64,000 nucleotides of DNA from Paenibacillus thalictri (GTDB lineage Bacteria > Bacillota > Bacilli > Paenibacillales > NBRC-103111), in the NCBI RefSeq assembly GCF_004307995.1, contig NZ_SIRE01000036.1, positions 1 to 64,000 of the forward strand. Direction: 5' to 3'. How positions within the stretch are numbered: position 1 is the stretch's first letter; the number at the start of each line of letters is the position of its first letter. The notes below the pieces were generated by a model. The model saw nothing but the letters and a program-made list of their open reading frames with translations, was not told where the DNA came from and ran no database searches. Shown piece after piece: positions 52,845 through 61,831 of this stretch. The position numbers were made by a program, and so were the translations under genes.

Positions 52845-52871
52845 AGAAAAAGCTTCCACAAGGAAGCTTTC
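52845..52871 (-). terminator. Terminator after the Crh-like gene
   Basis: AAAGCTTCC pairs with GGAAGCTTT around a TTGT-type loop with TTTTC following on the minus strand. Confidence 0.75.
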
Positions 52872-52879
52872 CGGATGTC

Positions 52880-53149
52880 CTATTGATTCTCCAATTCCTC
52901 TTTGCTGACAAGTGCGACTAAAGCGTTTACAGCCTGATCTGAGTCCGAACCTTCCGCACTAATGTAAACTTCCGTACCTGTGCTAATCGCAAGGCTCATG
53001 ATCCCCATGATGCTCTTCGCGTTTACTTTCTTCTCGTCTTTCTCTACAAAAATCTCCGAAGAAAACTTGTTCGCCTCTTGGACAAAGAGCGCCGCTGGTC
53101 TTGCATGAAGACCTGTTTTCAACTTCACGACAACTGGGCGTTTCGACAT
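52880..53149 (-). CDS. crh: Crh-like HPr-family protein that keeps His15
   Basis: The 89-residue protein is close to B. subtilis Crh (LKTGLxARPAALFVQEAN, VNAKSIMGIMSLA, STGTEV) and lies beside whiA, the position of crh. However, residue 15 is His as in HPr, not Gln as in Crh, and Ser46 (NAKSIMG) is present. It could therefore be phosphorylated by both PTS Enzyme I and HPr kinase. It acts in carbon catabolite control. The name crh follows from position; HPr (ptsH) is the alternative. Confidence 0.85.
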   Translation of the reverse strand: MSKRPVVVKLKTGLHARPAALFVQEANKFSSEIFVEKDEKKVNAKSIMGIMSLAISTGTEVYISAEGSDSDQAVNALVALVSKEELENQ

Positions 53150-53315
53150 GCCGTATATACCCCCTACGTTACTTAAGTAGCTTTTGACAGATTAACTATA
53201 TGCTTAGGTGCGTTTACCACGAATAAAGCGAATTTTCATCTATTATAGCATTTTTCCGAGCAATACACTAGAAAAAATGAGCTCAGACACAAAATTTTGC
53301 GGTTTTTAGAAAAAT

Positions 53316-54254
53316 TTAAGGCTTTCGCAGCTTTTCCGCCAACTCGTCGATTTTTCTCAGCCGATGATTGACTCCCGATTTACTTACGGCTCCCTTAAGC
53401 ATGTCGCCGACCTCTTTCAAATTCAAATCGGGGTACTTCAGTCGGATTTCCGCCACCTCCCGAAGTTTATCTGGTAAGTTGTGCAAACCGTATTCCTTCT
53501 GAATCAGCTTGATGTTATCAATCTGCCGGACAGCGGCCCCGATCGTCTTATTGAGATTTGCGGTTTCGCAGTTCACCAGCCGATTTACCGAGTTGCGCAT
53601 ATCTTTCATGATCCGGACGTCTTCAAACCGCAGCAGCGCTTGATGTGCCCCGATCAGGCTTAAGAACTCAATAATCCTCTCGCCTTCTTTAATATATAAA
53701 ATAAAGCCCTTCTTCCGTTCGATGCAGCGGGCGTTCAAATCAAACTTGTTGACCAGATCGCACAGCGCCTTGCTGTGCTCCTCATAGCTGGATGCGATTT
53801 CGAGGTGATAGGAGGACCCTTCCGGATTATTTACCGAGCCCCCAGCCAGAAATGCGCCCCGCAAATACGATCTTTTGCAGCATGGGCTTTTAATAAGCTC
53901 CTTGTCGATACCGGGTGTAAACATGAAGCCCTCGGATACAATTTTCAAATCCGATAAAATTTCCTGTACCTTGCCGGGTACCCGCACGATGTAGACATTA
54001 TTTTTTTTGAGCCGCATTTTCTTCCGGACAAGCAGCTCCGTATGCACTTCAAACTTCTTTTTCAGCAAAGAATAGATGCGCCGGGCGATAGCCGCGTTTT
54101 CCGTGGAAATGTCGAGCACAATCCTTTGATTGGACAGCTGAACCGTCCCGTTCATCCGGATGAGCGCAGCCAGCTCGGCTTTTTCGCAGCAGGCTTCCGC
54201 CTGGAATTGTGTAAGCTCTTTTTTCGTCTGAGCTGCGAAAGACACACGAATCAC
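53316..54254 (-). CDS. whiA: WhiA, DNA-binding regulator of division and sporulation
   Basis: The 312-residue protein has a homing-endonuclease-like domain in the first 200 residues (SPCCKRSYLRGAFLAGGSV) and a C-terminal helix-turn-helix (LRLKYPDLNLKEVGDMLKG...SGVNHRLRKI). It overlaps yvcK by 4 bases, in the conserved rapZ-yvcK-whiA operon. Confidence 0.96.
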   Translation of the reverse strand: MIRVSFAAQTKKELTQFQAEACCEKAELAALIRMNGTVQLSNQRIVLDISTENAAIARRIYSLLKKKFEVHTELLVRKKMRLKKNNVYIVRVPGKVQEILSDLKIVSEGFMFTPGIDKELIKSPCCKRSYLRGAFLAGGSVNNPEGSSYHLEIASSYEEHSKALCDLVNKFDLNARCIERKKGFILYIKEGERIIEFLSLIGAHQALLRFEDVRIMKDMRNSVNRLVNCETANLNKTIGAAVRQIDNIKLIQKEYGLHNLPDKLREVAEIRLKYPDLNLKEVGDMLKGAVSKSGVNHRLRKIDELAEKLRKP

Positions 54255-55237
54255 CCTTTCTTCAGCATCCAGCTCTCCACCAACTGGTAAATATGATGGC
54301 TTAATTTATCCGCATCGTGACGCAGGTAAGTGCGGAATAAAACAAGCTTGTCGGCGATGACCTTATACCCCTTCTTCGTCACCTCATCAAGATCGAGATG
54401 CACCACGCGAGCGCCTTTCTCGGCGTAACGGTCCTGTACCTGCGGCGGGATTTCCCCGTTGTTAACGATCACATAATCGAACAGATCGCATCCGACATGG
54501 TCCCGGACAGCCCGCAAATGATCGCTGACGGAGTAATTGTCCGTCTCTCCCGGCTGCGTCATGACATTGCAGATAAACACCTTCACCGCCTGCGATTCCA
54601 TGATGGTCTGTGTAATTTGCGGAACAAGCAGGTTCGGGAGGATGCTTGTGTATAAGCTCCCCGGACCGACCAATATCGCATCGGCCTCCTGCAGTGCCTC
54701 CACCGCTTCCTGCAGCGGCGATACGTCCGGAGGATCGATAAACACACGTTTGATGGCGCCCCCGGCCAGCGGGATCTTAGACTCGCCCTCTACGATGTCG
54801 CCGCTTTCCATCTCCGCTTTCAGCACAATCGCATGGGAGGCGGCAGGCAGCACGCGCCCGCGCACGGCAAGCACACGGCTTAATTCCCGAACTCCGGTAG
54901 CAAAATCGCCGGAAATATCACACATTGCCGCCAACATTAGGTTGCCCAAACTATGGCCGGCTAAACCCGTACCGGCAGGAAATCGGTATTGGAGCGTCTG
55001 CGCGAGCAGCGGTTCCGCATCGGCGAGTGCGATCAGCACGTTGCGAATATCCCCCGGCGGCGGCATCTGCAGCTCGGAACGCAAAATGCCGGAACTGCCC
55101 CCGTCATCGGCCACGGTAACAATCGCCGTAATATCGATCGGGCGCTCCTTAAGACCACGCAGCATGACGGACAGTCCGGTGCCGCCGCCGATGACGACGA
55201 CACGCGGCCGCCTTGGCTTACTTGGCGGCCGGCTCAT
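54251..55237 (-). CDS. yvcK: YvcK/GlmR-type gluconeogenesis factor
   Basis: The 328-residue protein begins with a nucleotide-binding loop (VVVIGGGTGLSVMLRGLK) and has VTVADDGGSSGILR and LVGPGSLYTSILPNLLV motifs of the CofD-like fold. In B. subtilis it is needed for growth on gluconeogenic substrates and for cell wall precursor supply. Its ATG overlaps the rapZ stop and its end overlaps whiA. Confidence 0.95.
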   Translation of the reverse strand: MSRPPSKPRRPRVVVIGGGTGLSVMLRGLKERPIDITAIVTVADDGGSSGILRSELQMPPPGDIRNVLIALADAEPLLAQTLQYRFPAGTGLAGHSLGNLMLAAMCDISGDFATGVRELSRVLAVRGRVLPAASHAIVLKAEMESGDIVEGESKIPLAGGAIKRVFIDPPDVSPLQEAVEALQEADAILVGPGSLYTSILPNLLVPQITQTIMESQAVKVFICNVMTQPGETDNYSVSDHLRAVRDHVGCDLFDYVIVNNGEIPPQVQDRYAEKGARVVHLDLDEVTKKGYKVIADKLVLFRTYLRHDADKLSHHIYQLVESWMLKKG

Positions 55238-56133
55238 TTCTTCACCTCGACTCGGTCGCGCTCGGCATCACGATGGCTCACCCGCACGATTTCGGTTTCG
55301 CTGCTGCCCAGCACCTTGCCCAAATATTCGGCAATCGCCACAGAGCGATGTTTGCCGCCCGTGCAGCCAATCCCTACAACCACCTGGCTTTTACCTTCCT
55401 TATGATACTGCGGCATTAGAAATTGCAGCAAATCGACAAGTTTCGTCAAAAACTCCTGCGTTTCGCCCCACTTCATCACGTACTCATATACATCCGAGTC
55501 CTGCCCCGTATTCGGGCGCAGCGCCTCCACATAATGCGGGTTCGGCAAAAAACGCACGTCAAAAATCAAGTCTGCGTCGATCGGCACGCCGTACTTAAAA
55601 CCAAAAGAAATGACATTAATGGAAATGACGTTGGATTCGAGATTCGTAAACCGGTTCGTAATTTTCCCTTTCAGCTGCGCTGGCGCCAAACTGGAGGTGT
55701 CGATGACCTGTGTCGCCAGACCCTTCAGTTCCTCAAGCAGTCTCCGCTCCTGCTGAATACCTTCCAGCGGGGCTCCCTGCGGAGCCAGCGGATGCCTGCG
55801 GCGGCTTTCCTTATAACGCTGGACAAGCGTATTGTCCGTAGCGTCCAAGAACAGGATTTCGTAAGTAAGCGTGTAGTTCTCTTTCAAGTAACGCAACGAT
55901 TCGGACAAGGAATCGAAAAATTCCCTGCCTCGAAGATCGATAACAAGCGCCACTTTGCCGATTCTGCCTTTCGATTGCTCGATCAGCTCGGCGAATTTGG
56001 GAATAAGCACGGGAGGAAGATTGTCGACGCAGAAAAAACCCATATCTTCTAGACTTTGCACGGCAATCGTTTTTCCCGCTCCCGACATGCCCGTGATAAT
56101 AACCAGCTTGCCTAAAGAATGTATGTCTTCCAT
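55234..56133 (-). CDS. rapZ: RapZ/YvcJ nucleotide-binding protein
   Basis: The 299-residue protein has a P-loop (IITGMSGAGKT), a DLRGREFF motif and a C-terminal GIGCTGGKHRSV motif. It binds GTP/ATP; in other bacteria RapZ controls glmS through small RNA decay, while in Bacillus the role is linked to competence and is less clear. It heads the rapZ-yvcK-whiA operon. Confidence 0.95.
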   Translation of the reverse strand: MEDIHSLGKLVIITGMSGAGKTIAVQSLEDMGFFCVDNLPPVLIPKFAELIEQSKGRIGKVALVIDLRGREFFDSLSESLRYLKENYTLTYEILFLDATDNTLVQRYKESRRRHPLAPQGAPLEGIQQERRLLEELKGLATQVIDTSSLAPAQLKGKITNRFTNLESNVISINVISFGFKYGVPIDADLIFDVRFLPNPHYVEALRPNTGQDSDVYEYVMKWGETQEFLTKLVDLLQFLMPQYHKEGKSQVVVGIGCTGGKHRSVAIAEYLGKVLGSSETEIVRVSHRDAERDRVEVKK

Positions 56134-56217
56134 TGTCCGGTTCCCCCATTATTCAATGTGATAAGTCGGCGAGAAGCCCGAAGGGAGGGTGATGCGGATG
56201 AATATTTAGTCACGGGG

Positions 56218-57168
56218 TTAGCCATGCAGATTTAAGCCGGCTGCGCCGACAATCCCCGCATCGTTGCCCAAGATCGCCGGAACGATATCGACACCTTCGG
56301 TGGCCGCTTCTTGTGTAAACATATGAAAATATTTGCGAATCGCCTCAAACAGTATATCTCCGGCTTTCGAAACGCCGCCCCCAATGATATAGCGCTGCGG
56401 ATTGACAATAACGGATACCAGCGCCATCGATTTACCGATGTACAGCGCCGCACGGTCGATGATGCGAAGCGCAACCTCGTCGCCCGATTTGGCCGCGTCA
56501 AATACGTCCTTAGCCATAATATTCGGCACAAGCGCCAGCGATGTATGATCGCCGCGTTCTACGGCTTCCTTCGCCATCCGAATGATGCCGGTTGCCGAAG
56601 AAACCGTCTCCAGGCAGCCCTTCTTGCCGCAGCCGCACTCAATGGCTTCAATGTCCGGTACAATCATCATATGTCCGAGTTCGCCGCCCATACCTGTGAA
56701 ACCTTGCACAACGTGCTTGTTAAAAATAATGCCGCCCCCGACGCCTGTGCCCAGCGTATAACATACAACGATCGGCACGTCTTTGCCCGCTCCGCTCCAC
56801 GCTTCTCCAAGCGCAGCCACGTTGGCGTCATTGTCTATTTTTACGGTTTTACCGAGCTTTTCTTCCAATATTTGTTTCACCGGCACGTTGCGCCAGCCTA
56901 GATTAGGAGATAATTTGATGAAGCCTTGGGGGATGTCCATAAAACCTGCAATGCCCGCGCCAATGCCCGCAATCTGCTCCCATTCGTATGGCGATTCGGC
57001 CACCAGCTTGCGCACATATTGTGCGATGTTCTCGAGCACCACTTCGGAGCCGTGTTCGGTCCCTGTCGGTCCTTCGTAGGTTTGCAGCAGATTACCGCCT
57101 TCATCGCAAATACCTACTTTAATGGTGGTTCCACCCAAGTCAACCCCAACAAAAATCTTTTCTCCCAT
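56218..57168 (-). CDS. glcK: Glucokinase (ROK family)
   Basis: The 316-residue protein has GVDLGGTTIKVGI (ATP site), the sugar site NDANVAALGE, and the zinc-binding ROK motif CGCGKKGCLET. It phosphorylates glucose to glucose 6-phosphate. The ATG at 57168 with GAGGTGACC upstream is preferred to three earlier in-frame ATGs. It sits between rapZ and the Fet-type transporter on the same strand. Confidence 0.93.
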   Translation of the reverse strand: MGEKIFVGVDLGGTTIKVGICDEGGNLLQTYEGPTGTEHGSEVVLENIAQYVRKLVAESPYEWEQIAGIGAGIAGFMDIPQGFIKLSPNLGWRNVPVKQILEEKLGKTVKIDNDANVAALGEAWSGAGKDVPIVVCYTLGTGVGGGIIFNKHVVQGFTGMGGELGHMMIVPDIEAIECGCGKKGCLETVSSATGIIRMAKEAVERGDHTSLALVPNIMAKDVFDAAKSGDEVALRIIDRAALYIGKSMALVSVIVNPQRYIIGGGVSKAGDILFEAIRKYFHMFTQEAATEGVDIVPAILGNDAGIVGAAGLNLHG

Positions 57169-57298
57169 GACAATGGTCACCTCATACATAATAATCGCGT
57201 AGTACTCCATTACCAACTATAAGCTTAAGATTTGGGGCAGTCAAGATAACTTCCTGAAAACGCCAGCGGCGCCACCGCACAAATCTGGAAAGTTCTGT

Positions 57299-58054
57299 TT
57301 AATCTGCTCGCTGCCGCAGCCGATGCTCTTTCGTAAACCACAGACGGTAGCTGACTAAAGCGAGCAAAATGCTGGTCATCGCCGCGGAGGAGGACAACAC
57401 AAACATAATCAAAATTTGGTAGCGCACAGCCTCCACCGGGCTGGCTCCGGCTACAATCATACCCGTCATCATTCCCGGCAGCTGCACAAGGCCAACCGTC
57501 TTCATGCCGTCGATGGTCGGGATCATGCTGAATTTGACCGAACGTTTAAGCGACTCGTGAATGGCCTGCCGGGGTGTAGCGCCAAGGGCCAGCAGCGCTT
57601 CGATCTCCCCTGAAACCGACTGAACCTCGCGGTTCATCTGATTGATGAACAATCCCGAAACAATCATCGCCGAGCCGATCGTAATACCGCTGATCGGAAT
57701 CATATATTGCGGCGTCCATTCGATAATCCGGAGGCCTAGAAGCAGCCCCATCGTCATCAACTCGGTTACTGTGATGGCGAGCGCAATTCGCCAGCGGATG
57801 CCGGGCAGCCCTTTTCCCCTCATACCGGCATTCCAGGCGGCAACCGTAATCATGACCGCAACAATCAATACCAGCAGCAGCGGCTGTTCCGTTGAAAAAA
57901 CAAACTGCAGCACATATCCGACCGCCAGAAGCTGAACGGCCGAGCGGATCGTGCCAACCGCAATATCCTTCTCCAAACCAAGCTTCTGCCATAACGACAC
58001 ACACATGGTAATGACAACAAATACAAGCGTAAAGCCTAACGCCAATGCGGACAT
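57299..58054 (-). CDS. fetB: FetB-type ABC permease (UPF0014)
   Basis: The 251-residue protein has about seven membrane helices and the family segments EKDIAVGTIRSAVQLLAVGY and LVQLPGMMTGMIVAGASPVEA. With FetA it exports iron in E. coli, and the substrate here is unproven. The ATG at 58054 has GGGAG about 9 bases upstream; a longer frame has none. Confidence 0.85.
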   Translation of the reverse strand: MSALALGFTLVFVVITMCVSLWQKLGLEKDIAVGTIRSAVQLLAVGYVLQFVFSTEQPLLLVLIVAVMITVAAWNAGMRGKGLPGIRWRIALAITVTELMTMGLLLGLRIIEWTPQYMIPISGITIGSAMIVSGLFINQMNREVQSVSGEIEALLALGATPRQAIHESLKRSVKFSMIPTIDGMKTVGLVQLPGMMTGMIVAGASPVEAVRYQILIMFVLSSSAAMTSILLALVSYRLWFTKEHRLRQRAD

Positions 58055-58165
58055 CGGTTTTCTCTCCCACTTAAGAAAACTATACTCCTTATAGATGCCA
58101 TCCCTTTCCTGCAATAGCCGCATTCATAAAAAATATTCACCCGTTTACTTTCGTCGGACAGACTC

Positions 58166-58900
58166 CTAGTGCCGGCCTGCCGCTTGCAGAAACCTCCGAG
58201 CCTTCTCCGTAGCCGGCTGTTCAAAAAACTCATTTGTCTCCGCATCTTCGCATAACACCCTGTCGGCCATAAACCAGATACGCTGGCTGACGGCACGCGC
58301 TTCATCCAGATCATGCGTCACCCAGATCATGGTGCACGATTCTTTGGCCTGCCATGCCGTAAGCAGCCGCTGGACAGCCCGTTTGCTGTGCGCATCCAGC
58401 GAGGAAGTCGTTTCATCGAGCAGGTATAAGGGCGCCCTGAGCAGCAACGAGCGAATCAGCGCAACCCGCTGCTTTTCTCCCCCGGATAAATCACCGGCCC
58501 GCTTGCCCCAGTCCATACCGGATAGTCCCAGCTCGCCCATCAACTCTCTCGCCAATTCTTGGTCGAAGCTGTGCTTATGAAGGCGGCTTGCTGCCTTCAG
58601 GTTATCCTCCACCGTACCCGGCAGCATCACCGGCTGCTGAGCGACGTAGCAGGCTTGCATCCGCCATTCCTTGGGCACCCAAGCGCTTGCCGGAGTTCCG
58701 TGCAGATGAAGTTCCCCTTCATCGGGGACATCCAGCATGGCCATCATCCGCAGCAGCGTGCTTTTTCCTTGTCCGGAAGCGCCAAGCAGCGCGATCGATT
58801 GCGGCTCGTCAATCTGCGCACTCACATTGGCAAACAAAATAGGCCGTTCCCCTTGAGGCAATATTTTGGTCAACTGCTGCAGCTTTAATATCGAGGTCAC
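58166..58900 (-). CDS. fetA: FetA-type ABC ATP-binding protein
   Basis: The 244-residue protein has Walker A GASGQGKST, the signature LSGGEKQR and Walker B LYLLDETTSSLD, with the D-loop and switch His in WVTHDLDEA. It drives the permease encoded about 110 bases downstream. Its neighbour upstream is trxB after a terminator. Confidence 0.88.
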   Translation of the reverse strand: MTSILKLQQLTKILPQGERPILFANVSAQIDEPQSIALLGASGQGKSTLLRMMAMLDVPDEGELHLHGTPASAWVPKEWRMQACYVAQQPVMLPGTVEDNLKAASRLHKHSFDQELARELMGELGLSGMDWGKRAGDLSGGEKQRVALIRSLLLRAPLYLLDETTSSLDAHSKRAVQRLLTAWQAKESCTMIWVTHDLDEARAVSQRIWFMADRVLCEDAETNEFFEQPATEKARRFLQAAGRH

Positions 58901-58929
58901 CGCTCACTTTCCCCCGTTCTAGAATACGG

Positions 58930-58970
58930 CAAAAAACAGGCTGCCTTCGCAGGACGCGAAAACAGCCTGT
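58930..58970 (-). terminator. Terminator after trxB
   Basis: ACAGGCTG pairs with CAGCCTGT around a hairpin loop and TTTTTTGCC follows on the minus strand. Confidence 0.8.
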
Positions 58971-58983
58971 CATCTTGTATAGG

Positions 58984-59931
58984 TTACAATGCTTGGCTCC
59001 AGTCATGCACGGGTTGTTCCTCCAGGAACTTCTCGCAATCGAGCGCCGCCATACAGCCGCTGCCCGCAGCGGTAATCGCCTGACGGTAACGGTGATCCTG
59101 AACGTCGCCACAAGCGAATACGCCCGGAATGTTCGTTTCGGTCGTACCCGGCTTTACAATCAGATAGCCGGTTTCATCCATTTCGAGCTGGCCGCCGAGA
59201 AACTTCGTGTTTGGCGTATGGCCGATCGCCACAAACAAACCGTCGGTTTCCAAAATTTCTTCTTCGCCGGTTTCGTTGTTTTTCACTTTCAGGCCGGTTA
59301 CGCCTTTATCGCCGGACAAAACTTCAAGCGGAGTGTTGTTTAAGCTCCACGTAATCTTCGGATTTTGACGAGCGCGGTCCTGCATGATTTTGGAAGCGCG
59401 AAGTTCGCCGCGGCGGTGCACAAGGCGCACTTCCGTCGCAAACTTAGTCAGGAAGTGAGCTTCTTCCATCGCGGAGTCGCCGCCGCCGACCACAATAATC
59501 TTTTTGCCGCGGAAGAAAAATCCGTCACACGTTGCGCAGGTGCTAACGCCGCGTCCGACGCTTTCTTTCTCGTTGGGAATGCCGAGATATTTAGCCGATG
59601 CACCGGTCGAGATGATGATCGATTCCGCTTCCAGCACTTCGCCGCCTTCGATGGTCAGCTTAAACGGGCGTTGCGACATATCCACGCTGTTCACCCATCC
59701 GGTACGGAACTGAGCGCCGAAGCGTTCGGCTTGCTTACGCATATTATCCATCAATTCGGGCCCCATGATGCCTTCTGGAAAACCCGGAAAATTTTCAACT
59801 TCCGTTGTTGTTGTCAGCTGTCCGCCCGGTTCGGGCCCCTCGATGACAAGCGGGTTCAGGTTCGCACGGGCCAAGTAAATTGCAGCGGTAAGTCCCGACG
59901 GTCCGGTCCCGATAATAATAGCCTTATGCAT
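58984..59931 (-). CDS. trxB: Thioredoxin reductase
   Basis: The 315-residue flavoprotein has the FAD motif IIGTGPSGLTAAIYLARA, the redox pair CATCDGFF and the NADPH motif VVGGGDSAMEEA, and ends with GVFACGDVQD. It reduces thioredoxin with NADPH. It follows the TPR gene by about 90 bases on the same strand, as in B. subtilis. Confidence 0.97.
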   Translation of the reverse strand: MHKAIIIGTGPSGLTAAIYLARANLNPLVIEGPEPGGQLTTTTEVENFPGFPEGIMGPELMDNMRKQAERFGAQFRTGWVNSVDMSQRPFKLTIEGGEVLEAESIIISTGASAKYLGIPNEKESVGRGVSTCATCDGFFFRGKKIIVVGGGDSAMEEAHFLTKFATEVRLVHRRGELRASKIMQDRARQNPKITWSLNNTPLEVLSGDKGVTGLKVKNNETGEEEILETDGLFVAIGHTPNTKFLGGQLEMDETGYLIVKPGTTETNIPGVFACGDVQDHRYRQAITAAGSGCMAALDCEKFLEEQPVHDWSQAL

Positions 59932-60020
59932 AGTGCTCCTCCTCCTGTGTAAAGAAGCTGCACAGCACCTTCTTTAGAATTATTCTTTTTTAATATTATC
60001 TCTCATTTATCTGAATTTGT

Positions 60021-61778
60021 CTACAGTTCCGGATCGTGATTTTCCAGCGCGGGCAGCTTGGCAAAAATCGCAGTCATTTTCTGCTTTAAGCCGCAGGCCT
60101 CGTCGATCGCCTTGACATTTTTGCTGATGGTCGCCACAGACGCCCCGTAACGCAGAGCCACCTCTTGATAGGATACGGCACGGCGGTGCATTTTAGCCGT
60201 CAAATATTCAAGCGCCGCCGCCCAGCCTTCAATCTTGGTGATCTTCGGCGTGTTCGGATATACACGTGACAGATATTCCACCCACAGCGTTTCGAGATCG
60301 TATTGCTGAACCATATCGTAGCGTTTATTCATTTGCCGGATCGCCGTATCCATGACCTGCTGCCACTTGTTTTCCCAGACCGGCAGATTTTGCGAAAATG
60401 GCGACATCGGCACCGTCATCCGTTTGTTGTCGATCACCGCGGTCACCGGACCTTCGACGCCGATGCTGCGGAGAACGAATATCGCTATTTTCTTCAAATA
60501 ATCGTCTTCTTCGGGTTCTATAATAAACTCAAGCAAGGCGTCCTTCACTTCGTTATCCGCAATCAGACTGAACGCTTGAATTACTTGCAGCTTCGTATCG
60601 GTATCTCCATGCCGCAGCGCCCAGAAAAAAGACGAGCGCACCAGCGGGTCCCGCGTCAATTGCTCCGGAATGCCGTCGCCGGTTTTATCCAGCAAACGGA
60701 ACTGCTCTTCAAACGGCAGATGATAATGGTAACTTATCATCGGCTTGATGTCTTCAACAAAGCTGCGGCGCAGCTGATTCAGGAAAAACTTCGGAATCTC
60801 CGAACCCGGATCCAGCTTCTCCGCTTGCTTCCACAAACGCTCCGCTTCGTTTAGGCGTTTGGTGTTGAACGCTGCTACAGCGGCATAATGGTATAGACAC
60901 GGATCCTGGCCGGCTTCACCGGTCTTGAGCAGCCTTTTAAACAATCTCAACGCCGATTCATGCTCGCCCAAAATCCCCATGGTCGTTGCTAGCTTAAATG
61001 TATGATCTTGATGATACGGGTACGTTTTGCGGAGCAGTCCGAGCAGACCGGACAGTTTCTCCTTATCGCCGAAGTGCTGATAGAAGATGGCCAGATTGCA
61101 TAACGCATGCAAATTGCCCGGATCCAACTCAAGCACCTGTTTGATCATATCGACCGATTTCTCAAAATACCCCATATAATAATAAGCCAGCGCCAAGTTG
61201 TTGCGCGCGGCCGTAAAGTCCGGATGTTTCTTAACCAGCTTCTCCATGATGCGGACAGCTTCTGCGAACTTGCCTTCCTCCAGCAAAGCCCGCGCTTTGT
61301 CATGTTCAAACAAGCCTTCGCGGCTCTTAATGCCGTTTAGTTTGGTCGGACGCTCGAGCTCGTAGCTGAGCAGCTCGATCATTTCCTCGGCTTCCTCCAA
61401 GAACTGTCCGGCCGGATCATTCTCTAAATAATGCACAATCGCGTTCTCGGCCGATTCGAAGTTTTCCATATTGGCGAAGTTATTGGCCATATAGAAATAA
61501 CATTCGGTCATCGTCGGGTCGATCGTGTCGAGCACCTGCTGCAAAATCCGGTTCGATTCTTCGTAATTGCCCATTTCCGAGAGCAGCCCTGCCAAGTTGC
61601 AGTGATTCACCGGATTCTCCGGCTCAAATTCCGCCGCGCGGCGGAAATATTTCAATGCCTTATCATAATGATACCGGTCGAGCGATTGCACGGCCCTTTC
61701 GAAAAAAAACGTGGCATCCATGTTAAGTGAAATGATCTTCTGTTTTCCGATTTTCGCCACCTGCTTTTTCTTTTCCAT
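60021..61778 (-). CDS. Tetratricopeptide repeat protein (YvcD-like)
   Basis: The 585-residue protein has several TPR units in the first 320 residues (ALKYFRRAAEFEPENPVNHCNLA, FAEAVRIMEKLVKKHPDF, MIKQVLELDPGNLHALCNLA). The C-terminal part ends in a helix-turn-helix-like segment (RAVSYQEVALRYGASVATISK), an uncommon addition that may bind DNA. The ATG at 61778 has GGAGGTG about 11 bases upstream. It lies in the same place as yvcD upstream of trxB in B. subtilis; its function is unknown. Confidence 0.8.
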   Translation of the reverse strand: MEKKKQVAKIGKQKIISLNMDATFFFERAVQSLDRYHYDKALKYFRRAAEFEPENPVNHCNLAGLLSEMGNYEESNRILQQVLDTIDPTMTECYFYMANNFANMENFESAENAIVHYLENDPAGQFLEEAEEMIELLSYELERPTKLNGIKSREGLFEHDKARALLEEGKFAEAVRIMEKLVKKHPDFTAARNNLALAYYYMGYFEKSVDMIKQVLELDPGNLHALCNLAIFYQHFGDKEKLSGLLGLLRKTYPYHQDHTFKLATTMGILGEHESALRLFKRLLKTGEAGQDPCLYHYAAVAAFNTKRLNEAERLWKQAEKLDPGSEIPKFFLNQLRRSFVEDIKPMISYHYHLPFEEQFRLLDKTGDGIPEQLTRDPLVRSSFFWALRHGDTDTKLQVIQAFSLIADNEVKDALLEFIIEPEEDDYLKKIAIFVLRSIGVEGPVTAVIDNKRMTVPMSPFSQNLPVWENKWQQVMDTAIRQMNKRYDMVQQYDLETLWVEYLSRVYPNTPKITKIEGWAAALEYLTAKMHRRAVSYQEVALRYGASVATISKNVKAIDEACGLKQKMTAIFAKLPALENHDPEL

Positions 61779-61831
61779 ATGGTAAGGCACCTCCATTTCT
61801 GCTCTCGAAACTGTCATTTCTTAATGTCAAC

